The notes under the pieces were generated by a model. The model did not search any database. It had not been told where the DNA came from and saw nothing but the letters and a program-made list of their open reading frames with translations. Positions 45,204 to 55,107 of a stretch of 64,000 nt of DNA are shown here, in pieces. The stretch comes from Leucobacter komagatae. Its GTDB lineage: Bacteria; Actinomycetota; Actinomycetes; Actinomycetales; Microbacteriaceae. How positions within the stretch are numbered: position 1 is the stretch's first letter; each line of letters opens with the position of its first letter. The translations under genes were made by a program, and so were the position numbers. Location of the stretch: positions 238,944-302,943 of the forward strand of contig NZ_JXSQ01000002.1 of the NCBI RefSeq assembly GCF_000834055.1, written 5' to 3'.

Positions 45204-48200
45204 TCACACGCTCTGAACTGCCCGTTTGTTCCTGCGACGCTCGAGAAGAAGCAACACCCCCAGCACAAGAAGTGTCACGGCCGCCACACTCGGGGCACTC
45301 AACGGCACACCACCAGTACCCGCAAGTCCACCCGTGCCCGTGTGCGTTCCCGGCGAGACTGGAGTCGAGCCCGACGGGACTGCGGGATCAGACGGCAGGA
45401 CCGGCCTGCTCTCGTCATCGCCCTGCACCTCAATCTTCACAGACGCTGACACGTCACCGACCCGGGCGGTAATCACGTGCGGGCTCGCCGTGGGGAACCT
45501 TACGGTCATGCCGTCGACAATGTCAGTCTCGACGTCACTCGTCAGCATCACGTCAGCCGCATCGATCTCCACCGGATTCTGCGCAGCGTCAACGCCCGTC
45601 ACGGTGAACTCGAGTGTCCCGCCCCGGGCAACCGTCAGCGCCGACGGGGCCACAGAGAGCTCCGCGATCGGCCCTGCGCCAACATTCACCAGCACTGACG
45701 CGGTCGCTCCGTCAAACGCACCCGTGAGCGTACGCGCGCCCGCCGCACCCACCAGCACGGTCGACCCCTTCACCACATCGCCAGGATCCGACGACTCCAG
45801 GGTCATTTCGTTGGTCACATCGACTGTTCCCCCAAAGGGGGCGTTAGCAGCAGCACGTACGTCGATTGTGTCGCCCGATGCTGGGGAGTTCGACGATGGG
45901 GTGAGTGACAGCGTCCGCTTCTCCCACATCGCATACACCGTTACCTCGGCATCCGACGCAATCGATGACAGCAGGGTGCTCGCGCTCACCCGAGTCCCTG
46001 AGCCGTCGGCCGCAGTGTTCCACTCGCGGATCACCGCACCGCTCGCCGAGGGGACAGGCAGTTTCCCCAGCGTGGTCCCGTTATTCGGACGAGTTTCGAC
46101 GGCGCCCGCGCCGTCTCGGTTCGGGTTCCACGTTACCTCGTAGGCAGTGACCTTCCACCCCGCATATAGCGTCATGTCTGAGGTCACCTCACCAGTCATG
46201 TCATACGGAATCTGAGCCTCCGGGTCCGCAAACCAACCAGTAAAGGCGTACCTGTCCCGCGACGGAGTCGCGGGCACCGGGACCGGGTTTCCGTGCGTCA
46301 CGGTTGCGGTAGGTGTCGCGGGGCTGCCGGGGCGAGCATCGAAGGTGACCGTGTATTCCTGAAGCGCCCGCCCCTCGGCCTTCGCTGTGGAGGGTTCAGT
46401 GTCGGTGCGTGACAGCGTCACCGTCACCATCGAGGCCTGGTTCGGGGCAAGCCCGGTCACGGTCACGACCCCCTCAGAAATAGACACTTCACCGTTGTCC
46501 GTGACAGCGGTGAACTCCGTGTTCTCGTGAGCCAGAGATTCGTAATCGCTGATCCGGGCCGTCCAGCCACCGGCAGTCGCTACCACGTCACTGATTTCAA
46601 ACCTGACTGCAGGCTTCTTCGCAGAGGAAGCTGTGAAGTGGGTCACGCCTTCGGCCTCCCCGTTCCGGGCGGAGAAAACGCGGACCGTTACTTCACGATT
46701 TGGAGCGAGTCCCGAGACGCGCAGCGTGTTAACGGAGAGCGAGGCCATACCAGCCTCTGGTTGTTCCACCCGGTACGAGGCCCAAGCATCGTAGTTGGTA
46801 ATTTGGGCGATGAATCCGTCCGGGGAGGTCCGCGTCACTAAGAGCTCCGGGATGCTGCTTGGCGCTCTCAGCGCGTACGCAGAGGCGGTAGTTGTCCCCG
46901 GTTTCCAGCCGGGACGGGATGCCGTTACGGTGACACTTGCCAGGCCGGCTGGCGGAATACCCGCAACGGTAACTGTGTCGCCGACCAGCTCCGCAGTTGG
47001 TGTCCCTGGAAAGGGTGAGGACGCTTCCAGGCCGTAGCTCAGCTCCGGATCAAAGTTCGTGATCTTGACAGTGAATCCGTCCGCGGTCGAAACCGGAGAG
47101 GAAAGGACGGGGTGGACGGGCTCAAATCCCGCGGACCCTTGCCTCGTCGCGGAACCGTCAAAGTGGCCCGCCTTCGATGCCGTGACTTGAACCTCGGCCT
47201 TGGCCCCGACTGCGAGCCCGGTCACGGTTACCGTATTCCCTTCCAGTTCCGCCTCCCCCTGAGTGGTCGACACGCTGTATCGAGCTTCGGGATCAACGCT
47301 GCTGAGCTCCAATGTGAAACCGTCAGCGGTTCCCACGGACTGACCGAGGCTTACTCCCACGGCGGTCAGTGGCAAGGTGCCCGCAAATGTCCTAACGCTC
47401 GGCATGCTATGGCCAATTTCATTCACCGCGGTGACTTGCACGAACACCGGTTTTCCGTGAAGCTGCGCGTAACCTGTTTGCGCTACGGGAATGACTCCTG
47501 CCGAACCGGCTTTTGTGACAACGCCCGGCCAAATGGTTGGACCCGCGTGCTCATCGATGTAGATGGGGTGTATTACGTACTCAAGCACCGGGGAGTCCAC
47601 TGGGTCCTTCGGTTCTGTCCAGGAGACTTGAATTTCGTTCCCCACTAGGACCGCTTCCACGTTGCTCGGGGGGTCTGGTACGAGTCTCGGCTGCACGAGG
47701 AGCCGGGTGGATTCCGCGGATTTCACGTCACCCGGCAGAACACGTTGAAGACTCGCCCAGTATTTTTGATGCAGAGTCAACCCCGAAAACGTGCAAGCGT
47801 CGGAGTGGGCTGGCCTCTCACACGTCTTCACGATTTCGCCACCGGTTTCAGCGTTCCATAGGTTTACAACGACTTTGCCTTCCACTCCAGGGTCACCGCT
47901 GCCGAAGAACCAAGCCACTTTCGCGAGATTACCTTCCGCCTCAACTTGGCCGAACCGCGGAACCTGAGGAGGCTCAATAGCCGCCGAAGCAGCAGCGCCT
48001 GCGTCGTCACCGCTCGAGGCATTGAAGCTGCCTGCCCGTTCGTTCACACCAGGTGCTTCAAGCTCACCGTCATCACCGACGGGATGCGCAGGCCCCTCGG
48101 TACCCGGGACCCGCGTATCAGTTGCGGATCCCTCGGTACCCGGGACCTGCGCATCAGTTGTGGATCCCTGTTCCGGAGCAGTTTCGGAACCCGATCCATC

Positions 48201-48413
48201 CCCCTGCGGGTCAGCTTCGGCCCCCGATCCATCCCTCTCCGGAGCGACTTCGGGCGCCTCCTCCTGCGGCTGCTGAGGTGCCTCAGGCTCGGCCTGGGCG
48301 ACGATGGCCGGAGGCGTTGCCTCCCCCTCGTCGGCAATCGCGGGTGCGGCGGCACTCAGCAGTGCTGCAACAACGAGCGCCATGCTCACCTGTAGTTTCA
48401 AGCTACGCAACAT
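45204..48413 (-). CDS. sortase-anchored surface protein (LAGTGG signal, InlB-like repeats)
   Basis: About 1,069 residues from ATG 48413, after a TGGAG site. Residues 1-27 are a signal peptide (ALLSAAAPAIA), followed by an acidic Pro/Glu/Gly region with short repeats (DTRVPGTEG). Then come a fibronectin-III-like section, several beta-sandwich units, two Listeria-Bacteroides (InlB B-type) repeats (YAFTGWFADPEAQ, then MTLYAGW) and Big-type domains. The C-terminus is a sortase signal: LAGTGG, a helix (VAAVTLLVLGVLLLL) and RRRNKR. It should be covalently linked to the cell wall. No sortase gene lies in the window. Probably an adhesin. Confidence 0.87.
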   Translation of the reverse strand: MLRSLKLQVSMALVVAALLSAAAPAIADEGEATPPAIVAQAEPEAPQQPQEEAPEVAPERDGSGAEADPQGDGSGSETAPEQGSTTDAQVPGTEGSATDTRVPGTEGPAHPVGDDGELEAPGVNERAGSFNASSGDDAGAAASAAIEPPQVPRFGQVEAEGNLAKVAWFFGSGDPGVEGKVVVNLWNAETGGEIVKTCERPAHSDACTFSGLTLHQKYWASLQRVLPGDVKSAESTRLLVQPRLVPDPPSNVEAVLVGNEIQVSWTEPKDPVDSPVLEYVIHPIYIDEHAGPTIWPGVVTKAGSAGVIPVAQTGYAQLHGKPVFVQVTAVNEIGHSMPSVRTFAGTLPLTAVGVSLGQSVGTADGFTLELSSVDPEARYSVSTTQGEAELEGNTVTVTGLAVGAKAEVQVTASKAGHFDGSATRQGSAGFEPVHPVLSSPVSTADGFTVKITNFDPELSYGLEASSPFPGTPTAELVGDTVTVAGIPPAGLASVTVTASRPGWKPGTTTASAYALRAPSSIPELLVTRTSPDGFIAQITNYDAWASYRVEQPEAGMASLSVNTLRVSGLAPNREVTVRVFSARNGEAEGVTHFTASSAKKPAVRFEISDVVATAGGWTARISDYESLAHENTEFTAVTDNGEVSISEGVVTVTGLAPNQASMVTVTLSRTDTEPSTAKAEGRALQEYTVTFDARPGSPATPTATVTHGNPVPVPATPSRDRYAFTGWFADPEAQIPYDMTGEVTSDMTLYAGWKVTAYEVTWNPNRDGAGAVETRPNNGTTLGKLPVPSASGAVIREWNTAADGSGTRVSASTLLSSIASDAEVTVYAMWEKRTLSLTPSSNSPASGDTIDVRAAANAPFGGTVDVTNEMTLESSDPGDVVKGSTVLVGAAGARTLTGAFDGATASVLVNVGAGPIAELSVAPSALTVARGGTLEFTVTGVDAAQNPVEIDAADVMLTSDVETDIVDGMTVRFPTASPHVITARVGDVSASVKIEVQGDDESRPVLPSDPAVPSGSTPVSPGTHTGTGGLAGTGGVPLSAPSVAAVTLLVLGVLLLLERRRNKRAVQSV

Positions 48414-48479
48414 TAGTTGGCTCCAGTCTTCGAGTGTGATGATTCGCTGCCCGGGGCACCCGAGTGGGTCGCGCCTGCG

Positions 48480-49386
48480 GTGGAGGTATTCATGATGACC
48501 GCGTCCAGTGCCCCGCTCCACCCGACTCGGGCGGTCACCTCAGCCTTGTCTTCGGTCCGCCCCGCCTCCACGAGCGGAACTTCGTGTTCGAGCGCGTTGT
48601 GCACTCACCCGTGCCCGCCGTTACTCACGAACACATCCGTGAGCGGCAGGAGCTTATCGAGCGGAAGGTACGACGTGACGCGGACATTCGCGAGCAACGG
48701 CGACGGCAGCGTATCGACCGGACGACCTCCCGTGGACACAACCACTAGTACGTCTTCGTTCACAAGCCCAGCGATCGCGGGTTCGATGAGCTGCGCGTAG
48801 TCGCGGTTTGCCACGGTCCCCTGGCTCACGTGCACCACGGGGCGACTCCCCTCAAGTTCGCCCCACCAATCAGGGAGCTCGCCCGTAGACGGGACGGTGC
48901 GCGAAACCGGGCCCACGAAGTGGACGCTCTCCGGAAGGTTGGAGCGCGGGTATTCGAACCCCGGCACGGAGAACTGCATGATCGCATCGGCGTTTTCTTG
49001 CCCACTCATAAAGAAACCCTCGAGAGGTTCACCCGTCGCCCTCAGCATGAGTTACTCGGCCTCCTTCTGCATCTTGCCGAAGATGACCTTTCGGCGAGGA
49101 CACGCAGCAGGGAGTTTCTGATTCGCCCGAGCGGGCCCATGAACATTGGATCCACCAACACTGCGTTGGTGGGCTCCGAAGCGAGCTCGGCCTCAAGCGC
49201 GGCGAGTTGACTCGGCGCCGGGCGCAAGAAGATGGCGGAGATGTTGTAGCGAATCCCGGCAGCCCCTGTCAATCCCACTCGATCGGGGACGGCGGCATCC
49301 ATATCGGCATCGTCGTAATCGGCTTCTGCGGGAAGCGGCGTCACATGCCCATGAACGGGAATGCTACAGGGAACAACAACGGACAC
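48480..49386 (-). pseudogene. UGT/MGT-type glycosyltransferase, fragmented
   Basis: Three pieces of one GT1-family (macrolide-type) glycosyltransferase. The N-terminus starts at GTG 49386 (SVVVPCSIPVHGHVTPL) but skips about 30 residues before PAEADYDDADMDAAVPDRVG. A second gap and a shift occur near 49080, after MFMGPLGRIRNSLL. The middle piece (48605-49048) keeps FSVPGFEYPRS and RPVVHVSQGTVANRD up to VFVSNGGHG. A further shift at 48604 moves the donor-binding segment (ALEHEVPLVEAG, EDKAEVTARVGWSG) to another frame, and the C-terminus is missing. Clearly non-functional. Intact relatives are about 400 residues. Confidence 0.8.
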
Positions 49387-49466
49387 GGGGGCCTTTCAGA
49401 GCGCGTGGAGGCGCAGCCCGAAGACTCCACCCTACTGAGTTTTCATTAAACCATAAAGGTGGTCAA

Positions 49467-49973
49467 ATGTCTGCAACTCCTGGCAACATAGCCCCGACAC
49501 GTACGGACCGACCCCCGCTACGCGACGAGCGGGCGGCAGAGACCAGCTTCACAGCAGTAGCAGGCATCGATTCCCTCGCGGCCCATGCCCCGGTGGTCGA
49601 GATAACAGCCGACCGTGACAACGCCCGCTATCTTTCCGAAATCACGCACTTCGTCGCAGAATCAAACCGACGCAGTGGCCGCCGGCGGGCGGCACTGGTT
49701 CCTGCAGTCCTCTCCGGCCCGAAACTCGGCGCAATGCTCGACGAGCCGCAGCAACGCCGCTGCGCAGACATCCTCGCCCTGGTCGACGAACTCAGGGCTA
49801 GAGGCCTCGCAAGCTCCATCGTTCCGCGCCAAACACACGCAGACGCGCTCAGCTTCATCCTGTACCCCGAGGGAAACGAACAACTCGCCCACGACACACA
49901 ATGGCGCCAGGACGCCTACGAGTCCTGGCTTGTCCGCGCCGCCCGAGCACCGCCAGCACCGCCACTCCTCTGA
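49467..49973 (+). CDS. hypothetical protein
   Basis: A 168-residue protein from ATG 49467 (AAAGGTGG just upstream). I do not recognise a family. It is Ala/Arg-rich, probably soluble, with a helical centre (ITHFVAESNRR, QQRRCADILALVDELRARGL) and a Pro-rich end. It is divergent from the glycosyltransferase pseudogene and may have come in with the same element, bracketed by tRNA sequences. Codon use looks coding, but function is unknown. Confidence 0.5.
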   Translation: MSATPGNIAPTRTDRPPLRDERAAETSFTAVAGIDSLAAHAPVVEITADRDNARYLSEITHFVAESNRRSGRRRAALVPAVLSGPKLGAMLDEPQQRRCADILALVDELRARGLASSIVPRQTHADALSFILYPEGNEQLAHDTQWRQDAYESWLVRAARAPPAPPLL

Positions 49974-50139
49974 GCTGCCACGATACAAACACACGCGATT
50001 CGAGACCCGGCCAAACAGGCACGACCCCTCAGGCCCCGGGGCACCCGACCTCACCCGAGGAGTCCAGAAACGAGACAAGGCCCGGCGTGAGCCAGGCCCT
50101 TCACAAGTGGATCCGTGCGAAGCCACTCCGAGACGCCAA

Positions 50140-50163
50140 AACGCCCCGCGTGAGCGGGGCGTT
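50140..50163 (-). terminator. intrinsic terminator of tRNA-Ala
   Basis: AACGCCCCGC (50140-50149), GTGA loop, GCGGGGCGTT (50154-50163). On the minus strand the stem is followed by TTTT (plus-strand AAAA ends at 50141), seven bases past the tRNA 3' end, a good rho-independent terminator. It may also stop the convergent hypothetical gene. Confidence 0.8.
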
Positions 50164-50169
50164 ATTTGG

Positions 50170-50242
50170 TGGATCTGAGGGGATTCGAACCCCTGACCCC
50201 CTGCATGCCATGCAGGTGCGCTACCAACTGCGCCACAGACCC
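50170..50242 (-). tRNA. tRNA-Ala (anticodon GGC)
   Basis: A 73-base cloverleaf: acceptor GGGTCTG paired with CAGATCC (one G-U), D-loop GGCGCAGTTGGTAGCGC, anticodon stem-loop CCTGC-ATGGCAT-GCAGG with GGC anticodon, and T-arm AGGGGTTCGAATCCCCT. The CCA end is encoded at 50167-50169. It reads GCC/GCU alanine codons. Its 3' end is duplicated in part at 44808. Confidence 0.97.
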
Positions 50243-50335
50243 ATTAGGGAAGTCGGGCGAGTACTCGCCCGACAACTCTTCTATTCTACACCAAGCATAA
50301 TCGCGGCACGCAAATCGACGCGCCAGGCAAAATGC

Positions 50336-50713
50336 CTACGATGCGGCAGTCTCGATCATCGACGAGACGTCGATGATCGGCGCATCGTGCCACAGGCGCT
50401 CGAGCTGGTAGAACTCGCGTTCTTCCTCGTGGAATACGTGCACCAGAATGTCACCAAAGTCGAGCAGCACCCAGCGTCCACTCTCGCGACCCTCGCGACG
50501 CACTGTGCGCACGCCAGCCTCATTGAGGTCGCGCTCGATCCCGTCAGAGATGGCCTGGACGTTGCGCTCGACGCTGCCCGAGACGATCAGGAAGGTATCT
50601 GCGTAGCCGAAGAGTCCGGCGACATTGAGTGCGACGGGGGCCGTCGCTCCCTTTCCGTCTGCCGCGCGCACGGCGATCTTCAGGTCGGTAAGCGTCTCTG
50701 GCGCATCTGCCAT
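50336..50713 (-). CDS. rsfS: ribosome silencing factor RsfS
   Basis: Binds ribosomal protein L14 and blocks joining of the subunits in starvation. About 125 residues from ATG 50713 (AAAGG eight bases upstream; the frame opens 7 codons earlier). Family motifs: KGATAPVALNVAGL, ADTFLIVSGSVERNVQAISDGI, WVLLDFGDILVHVFHEEEREFY and LERLWHDAP. It follows the acidic membrane protein and nadD on the same strand, the standard nadD-rsfS arrangement of bacteria. Confidence 0.95.
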   Translation of the reverse strand: MADAPETLTDLKIAVRAADGKGATAPVALNVAGLFGYADTFLIVSGSVERNVQAISDGIERDLNEAGVRTVRREGRESGRWVLLDFGDILVHVFHEEEREFYQLERLWHDAPIIDVSSMIETAAS

Positions 50714-50734
50714 GCGGGTGCCTTTCACAAGCAT

Positions 50735-52162
50735 TTAGCCGAACAGTCCCTGGGTTGCGGCGTACACCACAACACCAGCGACGACAACAATGAGACCGCC
50801 GCCGGAGAGCGCAAGGATCAGCGGCACTTTGCTGCGATCCTTCGTTGGCTCAGCGACGACGGGAACCTCTGGCCTGCGACGCGCGCTCACGGCGCTCATC
50901 GCGGAAACCGGCATTGGGCCGGAGTCCGAAGCCGCAGCGATCGATTCAGTGTGATCGCCGGTGAGGAAGGGGTCGTAGTCGATTGAGTCGTGGATACCGG
51001 AGTGTCCACCGGTCTCCCCCATCGACTTCGGAAGTTCAATCGAGCCCGTGACAAACAGCTCGCCTGTCGCGCCGAGCGGTCCAGTGAGGCTGCCGGTGTC
51101 ACCGGGGTGCGACGGAAGGATCAGCGCCGAGGTGCCAGTGCCACCCGTGCTCCCCTCCTGCGCGACGGCCCTGGAGATCAGATCGTCAAAGTCACCCGAT
51201 TCGCCTGGGGCGGTGATCGACGCGGCCCGCGAGGGGTCGTCGAACACTGAACGCCACTCCTCCGGGGGCTTGATGTCGGGGAAAGAGTAACCGGCAGTGT
51301 CTCTGCTGGTGTCTTCCTCAACAGCTTTAACGTTCTCATCGGCGAGCTCCGCTTCGAGCGGCGCCTCTGCGGCGATCTCCGCGTCGGCTGCACCCGCAAC
51401 GTCTTCGGTGTCGGCTTCAGTGGCGAGCTCATCAGCGTCAACGGCGCTCGCGTCGAGATCCGCTGCAGCGAGGTCGGGGTCGACGTCGACAATGCTCGTC
51501 GCATCGATCGGCGCCTCGTCTTGCACTTCAGCGTCGAGGTCGACCTCGTCCGCCTCGACGGCCTCTGACTCGGCCTCGGGCGCATCGCCCTCGCCGAAGA
51601 GGTTCGCGACCGCTTCTGCGTCGCCTGTCGGTGAGGTCGGTTCTGCCGCGTCGAGAATGTCTTCGAGCGTGAAGGCCTCGGTTGGGGCGTCAAGCTCGAT
51701 CTCCGACTCGATCATTGCTTCTGGTGCGTCAGGACCAAGGAGGTCTTCAACGCGGAGCGCCTCGGTCGGTGCGTCTGCGTCTGCGACCGGCGCGTCTGCG
51801 TCTGCGTCCGGAGTGGCCGCAACTGGCGTCGCCGTCGGCCGCGTCTCGGGCGCGTCGGATGCGTTTTCTGGTGCAGCCGCTTCGCGCTCTGCGAGGATTT
51901 CAGCGATGGCCGCCTCGCGGAGTTCTCGCATCTCTCGACGCGTGCGCGGCGTACCGTCCGCGTTCAGCGGATCGATCTCAACCTCGATGCTCGCGCCGTC
52001 ACCATTGGGAGTCGCTGCAGCCTGCTCAACAGGCTCCTCTGCTACTACCGATGGTTCACCGGCTGCGGCTTCGTCTGTCGCCTCAACGCCTGCCCGCTCT
52101 GCCTGCTCACGCATCCGCAATTCGCGGCGCGTCAACGGGCGTTCGTGCTCTTGCTCACTCAT
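50735..52162 (-). CDS. acidic membrane-anchored hypothetical protein between nadD and rsfS
   Basis: A 475-residue protein starting [19 protein letters not shown], with a second R-T-R-R-E-M-R-E-L copy at about 75. Two Arg-rich motifs are followed by a very acidic, Ala/Asp/Glu-rich, probably disordered region of about 250 residues and one C-terminal helix ([21 protein letters not shown]). It is likely tail-anchored with the long part in the cytoplasm. Its ATG overlaps the nadD stop, so it is cotranscribed. Similar acidic proteins occupy this place in other Microbacteriaceae. Role unknown. Confidence 0.82.
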   Translation of the reverse strand: MSEQEHERPLTRRELRMREQAERAGVEATDEAAAGEPSVVAEEPVEQAAATPNGDGASIEVEIDPLNADGTPRTRREMRELREAAIAEILAEREAAAPENASDAPETRPTATPVAATPDADADAPVADADAPTEALRVEDLLGPDAPEAMIESEIELDAPTEAFTLEDILDAAEPTSPTGDAEAVANLFGEGDAPEAESEAVEADEVDLDAEVQDEAPIDATSIVDVDPDLAAADLDASAVDADELATEADTEDVAGAADAEIAAEAPLEAELADENVKAVEEDTSRDTAGYSFPDIKPPEEWRSVFDDPSRAASITAPGESGDFDDLISRAVAQEGSTGGTGTSALILPSHPGDTGSLTGPLGATGELFVTGSIELPKSMGETGGHSGIHDSIDYDPFLTGDHTESIAAASDSGPMPVSAMSAVSARRRPEVPVVAEPTKDRSKVPLILALSGGGLIVVVAGVVVYAATQGLFG

Positions 52163-52758
52163 CTGTCTGTCGCTTCCTCGGAATACAAGCCATGCTTGGC
52201 GATGTACTGCACCACCCCATCTGGTACGAGATACCAGACAGGGTAACCCCTCGATACTCTCTCTCTGCAGTCCGTAGACGAGATCGATAGTGCCGGGATC
52301 TCAAGCAAGCTTACGTTATCGTGTGAAAGACCTGAGAGAGACAGCTCGTGTCCAGGCCGTGAAACAGCGATGAAATGGGCAAGCTCCCAGAGTTGCTCGA
52401 CATCTTTCCAGCTCACAATCTGCTGGACAGCGTCCGCTCCTGAGATGAAGAACAGCTCAGCGTCTGGCATCAACTGCTTGAGATCCCTGAGCGTGTCGAC
52501 CGTATACGTCGGTCCGTCGCGGTCAACGTCGACACGGCTCACAGTGAACTGTGGGTTCGACGCTGTCGCAATGACGGTCATGAGATACCGGTGTTCGCTC
52601 TCAGAGACGTTGCTCTTCTGCCAGGGCTCGCCTGTCGGGACGAACACGACCTCATCGAGATCGAAGCTCTTCGCAACCTCGCTAGCGGCGACGAGGTGGC
52701 CGTGGTGAATTGGGTCGAAGGTGCCGCCCATCACCCCCACACGTCGCCGAGTAGTCAC
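52159..52758 (-). CDS. nadD: nicotinate-nucleotide adenylyltransferase
   Basis: Makes deamido-NAD from nicotinate mononucleotide and ATP. A 199-residue protein with nucleotidyltransferase motif [21 protein letters not shown] (read as [11 protein letters not shown]), PTGEPWQK, the [12 protein letters not shown] segment and the C-terminal [10 protein letters not shown], corresponding to the ISSTxIR motif. Residues for substrate binding look normal. Two bases follow the small membrane-protein gene; overlaps the acidic protein gene (ATGA). Confidence 0.95.
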   Translation of the reverse strand: MTTRRRVGVMGGTFDPIHHGHLVAASEVAKSFDLDEVVFVPTGEPWQKSNVSESEHRYLMTVIATASNPQFTVSRVDVDRDGPTYTVDTLRDLKQLMPDAELFFISGADAVQQIVSWKDVEQLWELAHFIAVSRPGHELSLSGLSHDNVSLLEIPALSISSTDCRERVSRGYPVWYLVPDGVVQYIAKHGLYSEEATDR

Positions 52759-52760
52759 GA

Positions 52761-52970
52761 TTAGTGCTGCTGCGCCTCACCGTGCTCGCGGGCGTACGCC
52801 GCTGCCTTTTCCGAGTGACGGTTTGCAACATCCCGGAAGGAGAACGTGATCGCCGCAGTGACCAGGAAGATCGTGAAGACGATGACACCGTAGGCGGGTG
52901 CCGGAATCGGCAGCTCGGTGACGACGTGGCTTGCGCCCTCGGCTGCTGCAATCGTGGCTGCAAATGACAT
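52761..52970 (-). CDS. small single-helix membrane protein upstream of nadD
   Basis: A 69-residue protein with an outer N-terminus of about 25 residues, a helix ([20 protein letters not shown]) and a basic then His-rich tail ([18 protein letters not shown]). The stop is two bases before the nadD start, so they are translationally linked. Comparable small proteins occur at this place in related actinobacteria. Function unknown. Confidence 0.75.
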   Translation of the reverse strand: MSFAATIAAAEGASHVVTELPIPAPAYGVIVFTIFLVTAAITFSFRDVANRHSEKAAAYAREHGEAQQH

Positions 52971-53027
52971 GTAGAGCCCTGACCTTTCCTGTGGCAGAAA
53001 TACTTACAACCAGCCTACAGGGTTTGG

Positions 53028-54278
53028 CTAGCGAATCTGCCCAGTGCCACGCACAAGCCACTTTGTACTGGTGAGCTCGGCGAGCCCCATCGGGCCGCGC
53101 GCGTGCATTTTCTGCGTAGAAATCCCGACCTCTGCACCGAACCCGAACTCGCCACCGTCCGTGAACCGTGTGGAGGCATTCACCATCACAACGGCGGAGT
53201 CGACCTCCGCAAGGAAGCGTTCTGCGTTCGCGAAATCGTTCGTCACGATCGTTTCCGTGTGCTTCGTCGAGTACGTGTCGATGTGCGCGATGGCCTCGTC
53301 GAGCGAATCGACAACCCGGACCCCCATCTCGAGATCGAGGTGCTCAGTCGCCCAGGTCTCGTCTGTCGCGACACCGGTTGCCCCCGCGCCCCTGGCGCGC
53401 TCGTCCCCCAGAAGCGCGACTCCGCGGAGGCTCAGTGCATCGAGCACGCTCGGCAGCATCCGCTTAGCGGCATCGCGGTGGATCAGGAGCGTCTCCGCCG
53501 AATTGCATACGCTCGGCCGGTGCGTCTTCGCGTTCACGGCGATCGCGTGAGCCATCGCCTCATCGGCGGTCGCATCAATGTAGACGTGCACGATGCCGGC
53601 GCCCGTCTCGATCACCGGCACCGTTGACTCGTTCACCACGGTCGCGATGAGGCCTGCGCTCCCCCGCGGAATGAGCACGTCAACGAGCCCGCGGGCACGC
53701 ATGAGCCTGGCGGCGCCCTCACGGCCGTATTCGTCGATGGTCTGCACAGCCCAGGGGCTGATGCCCACGCGCCTAATTGCCTCCTGCATGAGTCGCACGA
53801 GCACGCGATTCGATTCCTCAGCGGCCGAGCCGCCCCGGAGTACTGCCGCGTTGCCGCTTTTCAGCGCGAGTGCCGCGATATCAACCGTGACGTTCGGGCG
53901 CGCCTCGTAGATCGCGCCGATGACGCCGAAGGGTACGCGCGTCTGCTGGATCGTGATCCCGTTCTGGAGCGTGCTCCCCCGCACGACTTCGCCGACGGGG
54001 TCGGGCAGGGCGATGATCTCCCTTACCGCGCTCGCAAGGCCGCGAATGCGGTCCTCGTCGAGCTTCAGCCGGTCGAGCAGCCCCTCACCGATGTCGTTCG
54101 CCGCGCCACGGGCGAGGTCACGCTCGTTCGCAGCGACGATCTCTGGCACGGCACCCTCGAGGGCGAGCGCGATGTCCTCCAGCGCGGCGTTCTTGGTTGC
54201 CGTCGTGGCGGTCGCAAGCGTCTTGGAGGCGCTCTTTGACAGGCTCAGGAGTTCGACGAAGGCATCGTTGCTAGACAT
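53028..54278 (-). CDS. proA: gamma-glutamyl phosphate reductase
   Basis: Second step of proline synthesis: reduces gamma-glutamyl phosphate to glutamate semialdehyde with NADPH. A 416-residue aldehyde-dehydrogenase-like protein. Seen are GVIGAIYEARPNVTVDIAAL, KSGNAAVLRGGSAAEESN, the catalytic-Cys segment KTHRPSVCNSAETLLIH and the final FGFGAEVGISTQKMHARGPMGL. Full length. It follows proB by about 40 bp in the conserved obgE-proB-proA order. Confidence 0.97.
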   Translation of the reverse strand: MSSNDAFVELLSLSKSASKTLATATTATKNAALEDIALALEGAVPEIVAANERDLARGAANDIGEGLLDRLKLDEDRIRGLASAVREIIALPDPVGEVVRGSTLQNGITIQQTRVPFGVIGAIYEARPNVTVDIAALALKSGNAAVLRGGSAAEESNRVLVRLMQEAIRRVGISPWAVQTIDEYGREGAARLMRARGLVDVLIPRGSAGLIATVVNESTVPVIETGAGIVHVYIDATADEAMAHAIAVNAKTHRPSVCNSAETLLIHRDAAKRMLPSVLDALSLRGVALLGDERARGAGATGVATDETWATEHLDLEMGVRVVDSLDEAIAHIDTYSTKHTETIVTNDFANAERFLAEVDSAVVMVNASTRFTDGGEFGFGAEVGISTQKMHARGPMGLAELTSTKWLVRGTGQIR

Positions 54279-54318
54279 GCTCCCATTCTAGCCAGGAGCA
54301 GCCACCGCACCGCAGCCG

Positions 54319-55107
54319 CTAGCGCGCAGCGGCGCCGAAGAGCGTACCGTGATCCTCACCGTCGAGCACTGCGGCAAGTAGCCGCGCCTCGGTGAGCAGC
54401 ACCGTTGTCCCAGCGTCGGCGGCAAGCCGCGCGGCCTGCACCTTCGTCGCCGCTCCTCCGGTCCCCCAGCCAGACTGACTCTCGCCAATCTTCACGCCGT
54501 CGAGCGGGTCACCGTAGGCAACCTCCGCGATCCGCTCCGCGCCAACCACGTCGGGCGGCAACGTGTAGAGCGCGTCGACGTCGGAGAGCAGCACGAGCTG
54601 GTCGGCTTCGACGAGCCGGGCCACGAGTGCCGCGAGCCTGTCGTTGTCACCGAAGCGGATCTCGTGGGTCGCGACCGTATCGTTCTCATTGATGATCGGC
54701 ACCGTGCCGAGGGTGAGGAGCCGTTCGAGCGCACGCCGGGCATTGCCGCGGTGCGTCGGGTTCTCCATGTCGTGCGCCGTCAGTAGGACCTGGCCCGCCA
54801 CGAGATCGTGGCTACTCAGTGCCCGCTGGTAGCGGTTGACGAGGATGTTCTGCCCGACGGCAGCGGCAGCCTGCTGCGTGGCGAGGTCATCGGGGCGTTC
54901 CTCGATGTCGAGGAACGGCACGCCGGTCGCGATCGCACCACTGGAGACGAGGATCACCTCTGCTCCAGCGGCACGCAGCCGCGCGAGAGAGTCGACGAGT
55001 GTCGGGATCTGAGCGGCGTTGTCGCCGCTCACCGACGACGAGCCGACTTTTACGACGACTCGACGAGCGGCGAGCAGCGTCTCGCCGCGGCTCAGACCAT
55101 CTGTCAC
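54319..55107 (-). CDS. proB: glutamate 5-kinase
   Basis: First step of proline synthesis, phosphorylating glutamate. About 262 residues from GTG 55107, which overlaps the obgE stop (GTGA). Amino-acid-kinase motifs: [45 protein letters not shown] and [14 protein letters not shown]. The C-terminal PUA domain found in enterobacterial ProB is absent, giving the short form. Confidence 0.95.
   Translation of the reverse strand: MTDGLSRGETLLAARRVVVKVGSSSVSGDNAAQIPTLVDSLARLRAAGAEVILVSSGAIATGVPFLDIEERPDDLATQQAAAAVGQNILVNRYQRALSSHDLVAGQVLLTAHDMENPTHRGNARRALERLLTLGTVPIINENDTVATHEIRFGDNDRLAALVARLVEADQLVLLSDVDALYTLPPDVVGAERIAEVAYGDPLDGVKIGESQSGWGTGGAATKVQAARLAADAGTTVLLTEARLLAAVLDGEDHGTLFGAAAR

Noticed and set aside
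51297..52277. Ser/Ala-rich 326-codon frame opposite the acidic protein
   Set aside because: Mirror of GAC/GAG/GCG codons of the acidic region; low complexity, no start signal.
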